Shown one piece after another: positions 1-8,201 of a stretch of DNA of 64,000 nucleotides. The notes under the pieces are model-generated. The model worked only from the letters and a program-made list of their open reading frames with translations, was not told the DNA's origin and searched no databases. A program made the translations under genes and the position numbers. This stretch comes from Streptomyces silvae (lineage in GTDB: Bacteria > Actinomycetota > Actinomycetes > Streptomycetales > Streptomycetaceae). The first letter of the stretch is position 1; every line of letters starts with the position of its first letter. Where the stretch lies: NCBI RefSeq assembly GCF_016745505.1, contig NZ_JAERUC010000004.1, positions 16,395 through 80,394 on the forward strand, read 5' to 3'.

Positions 1-495
1 TCGCTGCTCAAAGGCGCGCAGGAACAGATCGGTGTCCTCGTCTTCTCCGGCACCTTCTTCGCCCAGTCCAACCCCCACGTCGCGACGATGCTCGCCGAGC
101 GGGCATCGGACGGGGTGCGAGTGCGGCTCTGCTTCGGTGATTCGTACGGCCAGGCAGCAGCCATCCGGGGCCAAGAGGAGGGAATCGGCGACACCCTTGC
201 CGCCAAGATCCGCGCCTCCCTCACCTACTACCGTCCCTTACTGCCCGAGGCAGGCTGCGAGGTGAGACTGCACGACACCACCCTCTACACCTCCATGTTC
301 CGCTACGACAACGACCTCCTGGTCAACCCGCACGTCTGGGGCCAGCCGGCCAGCGCCAACCCCATCCTCCATCTCAGGAGAGCTGGTACCTCGGGCTGGT
401 TCGACAACTACGCTCAGAGTTTCGAAGCTGTCTGGGCCACCGCACGGCCCTGGACACCGGACCAGGAGGGGCCCTCGCTACATGGGCAGGACTGA
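1..495 (+). CDS. C-terminal part of an XRE-type regulator with phospholipase-D-like domain (5' end outside window)
   Basis: The reading frame is open from base 1 and ends at 493-495, so only the last 164 residues are present. The opening residues (SLLKGAQEQIGVLVFSGTFF) resemble the C-terminal half of a Streptomyces family in which an N-terminal helix-turn-helix is joined to a phospholipase-D-like domain; the HTH itself lies outside the window, so this assignment is from family knowledge. The gene overlaps the downstream NUDIX hydrolase by 14 bases, a pairing that I recall as common in streptomycetes. Codon 238-240 is TTA, the rare leucine codon read by the bldA tRNA, so full translation may be limited to late growth. 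Specific function is unknown. Confidence 0.7.
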   Translation, partial: SLLKGAQEQIGVLVFSGTFFAQSNPHVATMLAERASDGVRVRLCFGDSYGQAAAIRGQEEGIGDTLAAKIRASLTYYRPLLPEAGCEVRLHDTTLYTSMFRYDNDLLVNPHVWGQPASANPILHLRRAGTSGWFDNYAQSFEAVWATARPWTPDQEGPSLHGQD

Positions 496-949
496 GTACT
501 ACAACAACCCCAAGGCCCCCAAGGCGAACACACTCATCCCCGCCAACAACCTGCTCGTCGTCGACGACAACGGCGCCATACTGCTCCAGCGCCGCCGGGA
601 CACCGGCCAGTGGGCCCTGCCGGGCGGCGCACAGGACATCGGCGAGACCGCGGCCCAGTGCGCCGTGCGTGAATGCCTGGAAGAGACCGGGATCATCGCC
701 GAGGTCACGGGATTCCTGGGGGTCTACACGAACCCGAACCACATCGTGGCCTACACGGACGGCGAAATCCGTCAGCAGTACGAGAACACCTACATCGGGC
801 GCCCCGTGGGCGGCGAGCCCACCATCAACGATGAAGCTGACGGCGTCCGGTACGTCCAGCCCAACGACCTGGACGAGTACGACATCCACCCCAGCATGCG
901 TCAGCAGATCGGCGACTACCTCGCCGGCACGTACCCCTACCTGGGCTGA
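482..949 (+). CDS. NUDIX hydrolase
   Basis: 155 residues with an intact Nudix box: GGAQDIGE followed seven residues later by RECLEETGI, matching GX5EX7REUXEEXGU. Such enzymes hydrolyse nucleoside diphosphates linked to another moiety, using Mg2+ bound by the box glutamates, in the cytoplasm. The substrate cannot be read from sequence. The start ATG lies inside the 3' end of the upstream regulator, so translation is probably coupled. The 3' end overlaps the convergent HD-domain pseudogene by 13 bases. Confidence 0.88.
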   Translation: MGRTEYYNNPKAPKANTLIPANNLLVVDDNGAILLQRRRDTGQWALPGGAQDIGETAAQCAVRECLEETGIIAEVTGFLGVYTNPNHIVAYTDGEIRQQYENTYIGRPVGGEPTINDEADGVRYVQPNDLDEYDIHPSMRQQIGDYLAGTYPYLG

Positions 950-1499
950 GCCGCCAACGCAGCTTCCACCCGTCCCACGGTCTCGAGGATGTCCGGCGAC
1001 GCTCGACGGATGAACCGTCCCACCAGACTGTCGGATCCGTACCGGCCGGTGATCTCGGCCAACCGAGCATCGACCGAAGTGGCCTTGCCATCAGGTGTGG
1101 TCGTCATGTCGCAGTACACAAGGGCGTCCACAAGCCGCTGGTCGTCAAGAAGTGGGAACTCCTTCTCCAGCGCTGCCCGCAATCCGCGTTCCTCTGCTTC
1201 CACCAACGCAAACGAGTGGTTGGCCACGAGCCGCACCAGCCGTTCATCCGCAGCATGGGTGTCACGAAGGAACCGAGCACCGTCCAGCGGATGAAATCCA
1301 GTGATGGCCAGGCGGGGGGCGTACCCACGTCGTGCAAGACAGCTGCAGAGATCAAAAGCTCCGTATCCCCCTCCACCAGCTCAGCCAATTCGGTCGCGCG
1401 CCGCGAGACTCCGGCGGAGTGCAACCACCGGCGAGGAAGCGGCCCACTCAACTCAGCCTCAGCCACTGCGCCCGCCCACTTCACCATCGATCCGTTCAT
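937..1499 (-). pseudogene. HD-domain phosphohydrolase, frameshifted
   Basis: The N-terminal part starts at MNGSMVKWAGAVAEAEL (a further in-frame start lies at 1523) and runs to the metal-binding motif AAVLHDVG. The rest, from YAPRLAITGFHPLDGA through LVANHSFALVEAEERG to the end, is in a different frame. The reverse strand around 1321-1327 reads GTGGGTAC. One extra T after GGT would rejoin the frames as HDVGYAPRLAITGFHP, which is the conserved form of the family as I know it. A single-base deletion near 1323/1324 is therefore the simplest explanation, either a real inactivating mutation or an assembly error. Apart from this the gene looks full length (about 187 residues). Known relatives are HD-superfamily metal-dependent phosphohydrolases. 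Confidence 0.8.
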
Positions 1500-1589
1500 G
1501 CTCGGGTGCGTTCCCAGAAGCAATCTTGATCAGTCTCATCGGAGCGACATGAAGGCTCAGGTCGAAGAGCTTTCTTCAGGTTCCTCGTT

Positions 1590-1824
1590 CCCAGCGTCAA
1601 GATGGCCAGGCTGTACAGGCCGGCCTTGGCAGCGCCGCCGACGGTGTCCGGATGAACGTCGTCGCAGGTGGGGCGATCAGCACTGCTGTCAACACCGCCC
1701 CTCCGACGAGTGGGTCCCGGAAATCCCGGCAGGGCGCTACGGCACCTCGGAGGAGATGGTTGCCGCAGCCGTCTACCTGGCCTCGGACGAGGCGCGCTGC
1801 ATCATCGGTCAGCAGGTCGCGTGA
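1590..1824 (+). pseudogene. Remnant of a short-chain dehydrogenase (SDR) C-terminus
   Basis: Two adjacent frames together spell an SDR C-terminal half. ADGVRMNVVAGGAISTAVN lies in one frame (about 1637-1693), matching the usual DGVRVNVVAPGAI segment. EIPAGRYGTSEEMVAAAVYL and SDEARCIIGQQVA lie in another (about 1718-1824), matching the RxGTPEEVA...YLASDxAxxITGQ segment. The frame changes in between, the Rossmann N-terminus and the catalytic Tyr-Lys region are missing, and the end lacks the usual DGG. This is a decayed fragment and not a functional gene. The left boundary is uncertain; I see no other gene between 1524 and 1834. Confidence 0.72.
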
Positions 1825-1834
1825 CCCGCAGCCC

Positions 1835-2203
1835 CTACCGGGGCCCCGGCCCGCGCCGCCCCGGTGGAGTCTCCGGTTCGGTGGACTGGAGGTCGGCCAG
1901 TAGTTCGGCCTGGCCCGTCAGTACGCCGGACAGGATCGTTCGCGCCACCCGCAGCAGCTCCGCCACCTGTGGATTGGTCAGTGAGTACGAGACCGAGGAG
2001 CCCTCGCGGCGGGGGACGACCAGGCCGGCGCGGCGCAGGACGGCCAGTTGCTGGGAGAGGTGTGCCGCCTCCACGCCGATCTCGGACAGCAGCTCCGAGA
2101 CCGCGTGCTCGCGCTGGCTGAGGAGTTCCAGGACGCGGATGCGGACCGGGTGCCCGAGGGTTTTGAAGAACTCCGCCTTCAGCTGGTAGAGCGGCGCGCT
2201 CAC
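1835..2203 (-). CDS. ArsR-family winged-helix regulator (cysteine-free)
   Basis: 122 residues. A winged-helix core (LGHPVRIRVLELL, then HLSQQLAVLRRAGLV, then a wing EGSSVSYSL) occupies about residues 15-85 and identifies the ArsR/SmtB fold. There is no cysteine and no ELCVCDL-type metal site, so metal sensing by the classical site is unlikely. It is a close paralogue of the ArsR gene at 4626-4973 (shared SQQLAVLRR, GHPVRIRVLELL and C-terminal leucine-rich helix). It stands alone, convergent to the SDR remnant. The 252 bases upstream (2204-2455) contain no gene and no palindrome I can support. Its target may be the nearby SulP operon, by inference from the paralogy. Confidence 0.85.
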   Translation of the reverse strand: MSAPLYQLKAEFFKTLGHPVRIRVLELLSQREHAVSELLSEIGVEAAHLSQQLAVLRRAGLVVPRREGSSVSYSLTNPQVAELLRVARTILSGVLTGQAELLADLQSTEPETPPGRRGPGPR

Positions 2204-2455
2204 CGGCCGGCCCCCGCTCGGCGCCGGGCCGCCGGACAGCGGGGCGACCGGACGCCCGCCGGCGCGCGAGTACCGTGCATCGCATCCACCTCAGAACTCT
2301 CCACCATGGGTCATCGCCGCGTCCTCACACACCGTGATGACCTCGGGAGTCGCCAAGGTTAGCAATGGGCGTACGAGGCGAAAGGGGGCTCGGTGCCGGG
2401 CCGCCGGGTGTCCGGCCGCCGTGCACCGGGGCCTCGGTGCTCCGTGCGGCGGGCG

Positions 2456-2905
2456 TCACAACGGGAGGGTGATCCAGATGCTCTTGCCCTGGCCGTCGGC
2501 GTCGCTCCTGACGACGGCGGTGCCCCCCAGACCGAGGGTGAGTTCCATGACGGTGCCCAGCCCGCCGCTGCCCGTGCTGCTGATCGCCGAGAAGAGCTGC
2601 GGGTGGTAGGGGTGCCGGTCGTGCACGGCGAACGCGAACGTGTCCGGGCCGGCGGCGTAGATCACGGTGACGGTCGGGGACAGCAGGGCGGCGTGCTGGA
2701 CGCTGTTGGTGACCAGCTCGGACAGGATCAGCAGCGCCGGGTCGACCGTGGGGTGACGTCTGCTGACGCCCCATTCGGCCAGGACCAGTTCGGTGGTCTC
2801 ACGCGCCATCCGCACCGCGGAGCCCATCGCGGGCAGGGTCAGCACGTGCCGCCACGGGAGAGCTCCGGGCCGGCCGCTCACCGGGTGGCCTTGGCCGGTG
2901 GTCAT
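2456..2905 (-). CDS. RsbW-like ATP-binding protein (HATPase_c_2)
   Basis: 149 residues of the anti-sigma-factor kinase type. The N-box LILSELVTNSVQHA sits near residues 63-76 and a glycine-rich segment TGSGGLGTVMELTLGLGG follows. This family binds ATP and, in RsbW/SpoIIAB, phosphorylates STAS-domain antagonists; many streptomycete members have no known partner. Its start shares one base with the stop of the SulP gene (TGATG at 2903-2907), so it is translationally coupled to a transporter that itself carries a STAS domain. That suggests, but does not prove, a kinase-substrate pair. The G1 box is degenerate (HDRHPYHP lacks the usual DxG). Confidence 0.85.
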   Translation of the reverse strand: MTTGQGHPVSGRPGALPWRHVLTLPAMGSAVRMARETTELVLAEWGVSRRHPTVDPALLILSELVTNSVQHAALLSPTVTVIYAAGPDTFAFAVHDRHPYHPQLFSAISSTGSGGLGTVMELTLGLGGTAVVRSDADGQGKSIWITLPL

Positions 2906-4629
2906 CAGGGAGCCTCTTCGGGGACGAGTGCGGTGGCGGGCGCGGCGGTCAGGAGACCGGCCTCGTGGAGGTGGGCGCGGGCCCCCGCGATCGCCTCCGG
3001 TGTGGTGGCGTACTCACGGCCCTCCAGGCGCAGCAGGTCCAGTGCGCCGACCGAATCGAGGGCGCGTCGCTGGCCGGGGCGTAGGCCGGAGGCCAGTACG
3101 GCGATGCCGCGCCGGTTCAGCTTCTGCACCGCGTCCTTGAGGACCAGGGCCCCGGTCGCGTCCATCGTCGTGATCCGCGACATCCGCAGGATCACCACGC
3201 GGACGTCGGCGACCTCGGAGAGCTCCAGGAGGAAGCGGTGGGCCCCGGCGAAGAACACCGGTCCGTCGATCCGGTAGGCGACGATGTGCTCGGCCAGCAG
3301 GGCGTGTTCCTCGCCGCTGTGCTCGCCCGGCAGGTCCGCCGTGAAGTCGACCTGGTCCATCCGGGCCTGGTCGGCGACCGCCCTCAGCGCCAGGACGCCC
3401 GCGACGGCCAGGCCGATGACGACCGCGTACACGAGGTCGAGGACGAGCGTGGCCACGGCGGTCAGCACCAGCACGATCGCGTCCGCGCGGGTCGCACGGA
3501 CCATCGCCCGCAGTGCGCCGACCTCGACCATGCGGATCGCGGTGGCCAGCAGCACCCCGGCGAGCGCGGCCAGCGGGATCCTGGAGACGAGCGGGGCGGC
3601 GGCGAACACGATCACCGCGAGGACGGCGGCGTGGGTCAGGGCGGCGAGGCGTGAACCCGCGCCGCTGCGGACGTTGACGGCCGTACGGGCGATCGCCGCG
3701 GTGGCGGGTACGCCGCCGAACAGCGGGGCGGCCAGGTTGGCGATGCCCTGCCCGAAGAGTTCCTTGTCGGGGTCGTGCTTCTGGCCCACGGTCATGCCGT
3801 CCGCGACCGTGGCCGACAGCAGCGATTCGAGAGCCGCGAGCGCGGCGACCGCGGCGGCCGGTGCGAGCAGCGAGCCCAGGGCGGACAGGTCGAGGAACGC
3901 GAGCGACGGCGCGGGCAGCCCGGACGGCAGGTCACCGATCGGTGCCGCCCCGTCCAGGTGGAAGAGCTGGGCGGCCGACGTCGCGGCCACGACCCCGACG
4001 ATCGAGAACGGGACGGTGGACCGCCACCGGGCGCCCAGCAGCATCACGGCCGCCACGGCGAGGGCCAGGGCGGCCGCGGTCCAGTTGGGGGTGCGTACGA
4101 ACTCCTCGACGGCCCGCCAGGTCACCAGCAGGACCTTGTCGCCCTCGGGTGCGGCGACCCCGAGGGCGTTCGGGACCTGTTGCAGGCCGATGACGCACGC
4201 GATGCCGAGGGTGAATCCCTCCACCACCGGCGCCGGGATGTAGCGCATGTACCGGCCGGCTCTCAGCAGGGCCAGCGCGATCAGCAGCACACCGGCCATC
4301 AGTCCGACCGTCAGCACCCCGCCCGGCCCGTACTCGGCGACGATCGGCACCAGCACGACCGTCATCGCGCCGGTCGGCCCGGACACCTGGAGGTTGGAGC
4401 CGCCGAAGAACGCGGCGAGCGCACCCGCGACGACCGCGGTGGCCAGTCCGGCCTCGGCACCGAGGCCGGAGGAGACGCCGAAACCCAGCGCGAGCGGCAA
4501 CGCCACGATCGCCACGGTGAGGCCGGCCAGCAGATCACGGCGCGGGTTCCGGGCCATGACGGCGAAGTCCGCGCGGGCGGGCAGCAGGGACCGCACCCGG
4601 CCCCATGACCGGGCAAGCCGGACGTTCAC
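2905..4629 (-). CDS. SulP-family inorganic anion transporter with C-terminal STAS domain
   Basis: 574 residues: a hydrophobic transport core (about residues 25-425, with ARNPRRDLLAGLTVAIVALP at the start and a SulP-type QVSGPTGAMTVVL segment) and a cytoplasmic STAS domain (about 440-560). SulP proteins move sulfate, bicarbonate or other anions across the membrane; the substrate is not evident here. In the STAS domain TTMDATG places Thr492 where SpoIIAA carries its phosphorylated serine. The GTG start overlaps the upstream ArsR stop (GTGA, 4626-4629) and the end is coupled to an RsbW-like ATPase, so the three genes form one operon. Confidence 0.92.
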   Translation of the reverse strand: MNVRLARSWGRVRSLLPARADFAVMARNPRRDLLAGLTVAIVALPLALGFGVSSGLGAEAGLATAVVAGALAAFFGGSNLQVSGPTGAMTVVLVPIVAEYGPGGVLTVGLMAGVLLIALALLRAGRYMRYIPAPVVEGFTLGIACVIGLQQVPNALGVAAPEGDKVLLVTWRAVEEFVRTPNWTAAALALAVAAVMLLGARWRSTVPFSIVGVVAATSAAQLFHLDGAAPIGDLPSGLPAPSLAFLDLSALGSLLAPAAAVAALAALESLLSATVADGMTVGQKHDPDKELFGQGIANLAAPLFGGVPATAAIARTAVNVRSGAGSRLAALTHAAVLAVIVFAAAPLVSRIPLAALAGVLLATAIRMVEVGALRAMVRATRADAIVLVLTAVATLVLDLVYAVVIGLAVAGVLALRAVADQARMDQVDFTADLPGEHSGEEHALLAEHIVAYRIDGPVFFAGAHRFLLELSEVADVRVVILRMSRITTMDATGALVLKDAVQKLNRRGIAVLASGLRPGQRRALDSVGALDLLRLEGREYATTPEAIAGARAHLHEAGLLTAAPATALVPEEAP

Positions 4630-4973
4630 CGCGCCGGGACCTCGGCTTCCCGGAGCTCCACGAGCAGTTCGCTCTGCCCGGCCAGCATCTCGGTCAGGAT
4701 CCGCCGCGCCGCCCGCATCAGCTCCGCCACGTCCCCGCCCGCGAGCTCGTACACGACCGTCGAGCCCTCTCGCGCGGAGGAGACGATGCCCGAGCGGCGC
4801 AGCACCGCCAGCTGCTGGGACAGCGCCGAGGGCTCCACCTCGATCGCCGCCAGGAGGTCACGCACCGGCATGGGGCCGTTCTGCAACAGCTCCAGTACGC
4901 GTATGCGGACGGGGTGCCCGAGCATCCGGAAGAACTCGGCCTTGGCCTGATACAGCGGTACCGGCACGGTCAC
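4626..4973 (-). CDS. ArsR-family regulator of the SulP operon
   Basis: 115 residues with the same winged-helix core as the gene at 1835-2203 (GHPVRIRVLELL, ALSQQLAVLRRSG, EGSTVVYEL). It has no cysteine, so it probably senses something other than thiophilic metals. It is the first gene of a three-gene coupled operon, overlapping the SulP start by four bases. A 22-base inverted repeat lies 89 bases upstream (5062-5083), in the only AT-rich patch of the region, and is the obvious candidate for autoregulation. ArsR-SulP pairs are common in actinobacteria by my recollection; the inducer is unknown. Confidence 0.88.
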   Translation of the reverse strand: MTVPVPLYQAKAEFFRMLGHPVRIRVLELLQNGPMPVRDLLAAIEVEPSALSQQLAVLRRSGIVSSAREGSTVVYELAGGDVAELMRAARRILTEMLAGQSELLVELREAEVPAR

Positions 4974-5061
4974 GGGCTCCCTTCACCACCCCGACGGTCC
5001 GGGGTCTCGCTCGGCACCGCGCCCGCGGCTCCCTGCCGGCACAGCCACCACAGCATGTATC

Positions 5062-5083
5062 GAATTGCAGAATTTCGCAATTC
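5062..5083. promoter_or_regulatory. Candidate ArsR operator (inverted repeat)
   Basis: Perfect 7-base arms GAATTGC and GCAATTC separated by eight bases (AGAATTTC). It sits in an unusually AT-rich stretch (5050-5095) between the ArsR-SulP operon and the 3' end of the SARP gene. The size and symmetry fit an ArsR dimer site. Binding is inferred. Confidence 0.6.
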
Positions 5084-5131
5084 ATAGATTCACTGTGAGG
5101 GCTCTGCCGTGCGGGGCAGCTCCCGCCCCGC

Positions 5132-6940
5132 TCAGGCCACTGCCGTCAGCCGCCGGGCGGGGTCGCGGGCCGGGAACGTGAAGGTGTGGGCGCAGTCCCG
5201 CAGGAGCGGCGGGATCGCGAGGTGGGCGGGGCTCGGTTCGTCGGCCAGGTTGTGGTCGAGGAGGGTGTCGAAGAGGCACTCCACGGCCGAGGGGGCGAGA
5301 CCGGTGGCGGCGCAGGCCTGCGGAATGTCGTGGACGGCGGCCGGGTGCAGTGCGAGGGTCCGGATGAACTCCTGCGCCTCGTACGGCAGTTGCTCATAGC
5401 TGAGGGCCAGGACGGACATCAGGTCGCGGTCCGCCGTGCGCAGGAACGCGGTACGGCCCGCGCTCGTGCACAGGCGCGCCGTCACGTCCGGCACGGTCCA
5501 CGAAGGGCGGTCGCGCAGGCGGGTCGCCGCGATGCGCAGGGCCAGCGGGTGGTGCCCGCACAGGGCGACCGTCCGGGTCAGGGACGCGCCGGTGCAGGCG
5601 TCTCCCGCGATGCGGCGGAACAGGGCCTCCGCGTCCGCCGCACCCAGCGCGCCCAAGGGCAGCGAGAGGGCGCCGTCCGTCGCGGTCAGCTTGCGGCGGG
5701 TGGTGATCAGGGCGAGGGTGTCGCCCGTGCCGGGCAGCAGCGGGGCCACCTGGGCCGCGTCGGCCGCGTTGTCGAGGACGAGCAGGGCACGGCGGCCCGC
5801 GAGGCGGGAGCGCCAGATGGCGCTGAGTTCGGCCAGTCCGGCCGGGAGGGCGTCGGGCGCCGCCCCGTCGGAGCGCAGCAGCACGCCCAGCGCCTCCTCG
5901 GGGGCGAGCGGTGCGCGTGCCGGACTGAAGCCGTGCAGGTCGACGTAGTACTGGCCGTCCGGGTGGTCCGGGGTGCGGTGGTGCGCGAAGTGGACGGCGA
6001 GCGCCGTCTTGCCGATGCCGCCCATGCCGTCGATCACGACCGTACGGGGAGAACCGGCGATCCGGTCGCCGACGGCACGGTCGAGCAGGGCCAACTCGGT
6101 GGTGCGGCCGGTGAAGTCGGGCAGGTCACGCGGCAGGTAGTTGTCCTGGGCGGGGCGGGCGGGGGCGGGGGCGGGCCGGGCGGGCGCCGGTGTGCGGCGC
6201 TGCACCCGCGGGGCGTCCGCGAGGATCTCGGCCTGGAGGCGGCGCAGCCGTGGGCCGGGCTCCAGGCCCAGTTCGTCGGCGAGCAGCCGGCGGCCCTCGC
6301 CGTAGACGGCGAGCGCGTCGGCCTGCCGGCCGCCCCGGTACAGCGCGAGCATCAGACTGCCGCGCAGGGCGTCGCGCAGCGGGTACCTGGCGGTCAGCGC
6401 GGACAGTTCGGCGACCAGGGAGCCGGTCTCACCGGACGCGAGGCGCAGCTCCATCAACTCCTCGACCGCGCTGAGCCGTTGCTCGTCCAGACCGGCCGCC
6501 GCCGCGGTCACCGACGGGCAGTCGATGCCGTCGAAGGCGTCGCCGCGCCACAGGTCGACCGCCGCCTGCAGCAGCCGCATCGCCTCGGCGTCGCGGCCCT
6601 CCCGCCGGGCGGCGCGGGCGGCACGGACCCCGTCGGTGAAGCGGTGCGCGTCCACCGCGTCGGCGGGCACGTCCAGGCGGTAGCCGACGTCCACCGTGAT
6701 GAGCCCGGCGCCTGCGGAGCCGGCCAGGGCGGCGCGTAGATCACGGATCGCGTTGTGCACCTGATGGCGGGCGGAAGCGGGCGGATCCTGCCACAGCTCG
6801 TCCACCAGGAAATCCATCGAAACGGCATGACGCGCGTTCAGCAGAAGAAGAGCCAGAAGTCGGCGGCGACGCATTCCGCTGAGCCGGACCGATACCCCCG
6901 ACTCACGCACTTCCACCGGTCCCAGAACCAGGAAATCCAT
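5132..6940 (-). CDS. AfsR/SARP-family transcriptional regulator with NB-ARC domain
   Basis: 602 residues from ATG 6940 (an in-frame GTG at 6949 is also possible). Order of domains: OmpR-type winged helix (about 1-90, MDFLVLGPVEVRE...RRRLLALLLLNAR), bacterial transcriptional activation domain (about 95-240, DAHRFTDGVRAARAA...LGLEPGPRLRRLQAEIL), a proline/alanine linker, and an NB-ARC ATPase (P-loop GMGGIGKTALA, LLVLDNAADAAQV as Walker B). It lacks the C-terminal TPR array of full-length AfsR. SARPs activate antibiotic clusters by binding direct repeats near -35 regions. Its closeness to the biosynthetic cluster (9919-30864) makes it a candidate activator of it, which is inference. Confidence 0.9.
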   Translation of the reverse strand: MDFLVLGPVEVRESGVSVRLSGMRRRRLLALLLLNARHAVSMDFLVDELWQDPPASARHQVHNAIRDLRAALAGSAGAGLITVDVGYRLDVPADAVDAHRFTDGVRAARAARREGRDAEAMRLLQAAVDLWRGDAFDGIDCPSVTAAAAGLDEQRLSAVEELMELRLASGETGSLVAELSALTARYPLRDALRGSLMLALYRGGRQADALAVYGEGRRLLADELGLEPGPRLRRLQAEILADAPRVQRRTPAPARPAPAPARPAQDNYLPRDLPDFTGRTTELALLDRAVGDRIAGSPRTVVIDGMGGIGKTALAVHFAHHRTPDHPDGQYYVDLHGFSPARAPLAPEEALGVLLRSDGAAPDALPAGLAELSAIWRSRLAGRRALLVLDNAADAAQVAPLLPGTGDTLALITTRRKLTATDGALSLPLGALGAADAEALFRRIAGDACTGASLTRTVALCGHHPLALRIAATRLRDRPSWTVPDVTARLCTSAGRTAFLRTADRDLMSVLALSYEQLPYEAQEFIRTLALHPAAVHDIPQACAATGLAPSAVECLFDTLLDHNLADEPSPAHLAIPPLLRDCAHTFTFPARDPARRLTAVA

Positions 6941-7035
6941 TTCCCGCACCCCCGACGTTCCGCATCATGCAGCGTGATTGCGACGCTGATGACGCTAGGC
7001 GCGCGGGCCCCTCGTATTCAACGCGAGTACCCCTC

Positions 7036-7094
7036 ACGGCACATGCCGTACCTCCTAAGACACACTCCGGAACCGGGAATTCCCGCTTTAGGTT
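7036..7094 (+). promoter_or_regulatory. Promoter region of the UbiA gene with two palindromes
   Basis: ACGGCA-CA-TGCCGT (7036-7049) and the perfect palindrome CGGGAATTCCCG (7074-7085) precede a -10-like TAGGTT (7089-7094) that lies only six bases before the ATG at 7101. No Shine-Dalgarno sequence is present, so the transcript is probably leaderless. The palindromes may be operators. All of this is read from sequence only. Confidence 0.4.
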
Positions 7095-7100
7095 CCCCCC

Positions 7101-8075
7101 ATGACACAGGCTCTTACGACTCACCTCTCCCCCGCGTCCCCTTCCGTCCTCTCCGCGTTCGACGCCCGGTGGTCCTCCGTTCTCTCCACGGCCCGCACCG
7201 TGAACCTGTGCCTGCGGGAGGCGCGCCCGCTGGTACAGGTGATGTTCGTCCTGCGGTTCGTCACGGGCGCGCTGCTGACGGCGTCCGCCGCGCACCACCG
7301 GCCGGACGCCCCGCACCTGCTGCTCGGTGCGGCCGCCTGGTGGGCGGCGACGGTGAGCGTCTATGTGTTCAACGGGGTGAGCGACCTGTGCGAGGACCGG
7401 GCCAACCGGTCCCGAAGACCGCTGGCGAGCGGCCGGCTGACCGAGGAGGCGGCCCGGCGGGCCGTAGCGGTGACCGCACTGACCGGGCTGCTGCTCAGCT
7501 GTGCGGCGGGGTGGCGGGTGGCCGAGGCCACCGCCGTCTTCCTCGCCCTGGGATACGCCTACTCCGCGCCGGCGATCGCCGCCAAGTGCCGTTCCTGGTC
7601 GGCCTCCGCGGTCACCTGTGCCGCCGCGGGGACCACCTATCTCGCCGGGGTCGCGTCCTCCGGCAGCACCCTCACCCCCGAGGCCGCGGTCTTCGCCCTG
7701 GTGCTCTCGCTCGGCGTGGGGCTGATCGCCGCGGTCGCCAAGGATCTGGGCAGCACCCGGGGTGACGCCCTCGCGGGCCGGCGCACCCTGGCCGTCATCC
7801 GCGGCGAGCACAGCGCCCGGCGCTTCTGCGCCGCCTCGGGCGGGGCGCTGACCCTGGTCCTCACGGCAGGAGCCCTGTGGGTGCACGAGCTGCCGCTCGA
7901 CGCGGCGGCCGTCGTCTTCGCCGTCGGCGCCCTCTGCGTGGCGGGACGCTGCCTGCCGCTCCGAAGGAAGGGCGCCCGGATGAAATCCCGCCATTTCCGC
8001 GCCCCGTACCGGAGTTGGATGGCCACCCAGTACGCCGTCCATCTGACCGCGCTGACGGCGCTGATCTGGGCCTGA
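7101..8075 (+). CDS. UbiA-family prenyltransferase (membrane)
   Basis: 324 residues, strongly hydrophobic with about eight membrane segments. Both aspartate-rich motifs of the family are visible: NGVSDLCEDR (N91, D95, D99) and KDLGSTRGD (D215, D222), which bind the Mg2+-prenyl diphosphate. These enzymes transfer a prenyl chain to an aromatic or other acceptor in the membrane. The acceptor cannot be deduced. It is divergent from the SARP gene and 126 bases upstream of a two-component system. It may contribute to a nearby specialised metabolite or to quinone-type metabolism. There is no recognisable ribosome-binding site. Confidence 0.85.
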   Translation: MTQALTTHLSPASPSVLSAFDARWSSVLSTARTVNLCLREARPLVQVMFVLRFVTGALLTASAAHHRPDAPHLLLGAAAWWAATVSVYVFNGVSDLCEDRANRSRRPLASGRLTEEAARRAVAVTALTGLLLSCAAGWRVAEATAVFLALGYAYSAPAIAAKCRSWSASAVTCAAAGTTYLAGVASSGSTLTPEAAVFALVLSLGVGLIAAVAKDLGSTRGDALAGRRTLAVIRGEHSARRFCAASGGALTLVLTAGALWVHELPLDAAAVVFAVGALCVAGRCLPLRRKGARMKSRHFRAPYRSWMATQYAVHLTALTALIWA

Positions 8076-8201
8076 GCTTCTCGGCCCCTTATCGAACTCG
8101 CCTTCTGATCGTGCGGCCACTACTATGATCCGGCCGGACGGATGATTTGGGGAGTCGTGCCGTCCTGGCCCTGACGACTCCTCATGTCGAGGGGGCGCAC
8201 C

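Noticed and set aside
5132..6949. GTG 6949 as SARP start
   Set aside because: It adds only three residues. ATG 6940 begins exactly at the conserved MDFLVLGPVEV start, though either is possible.
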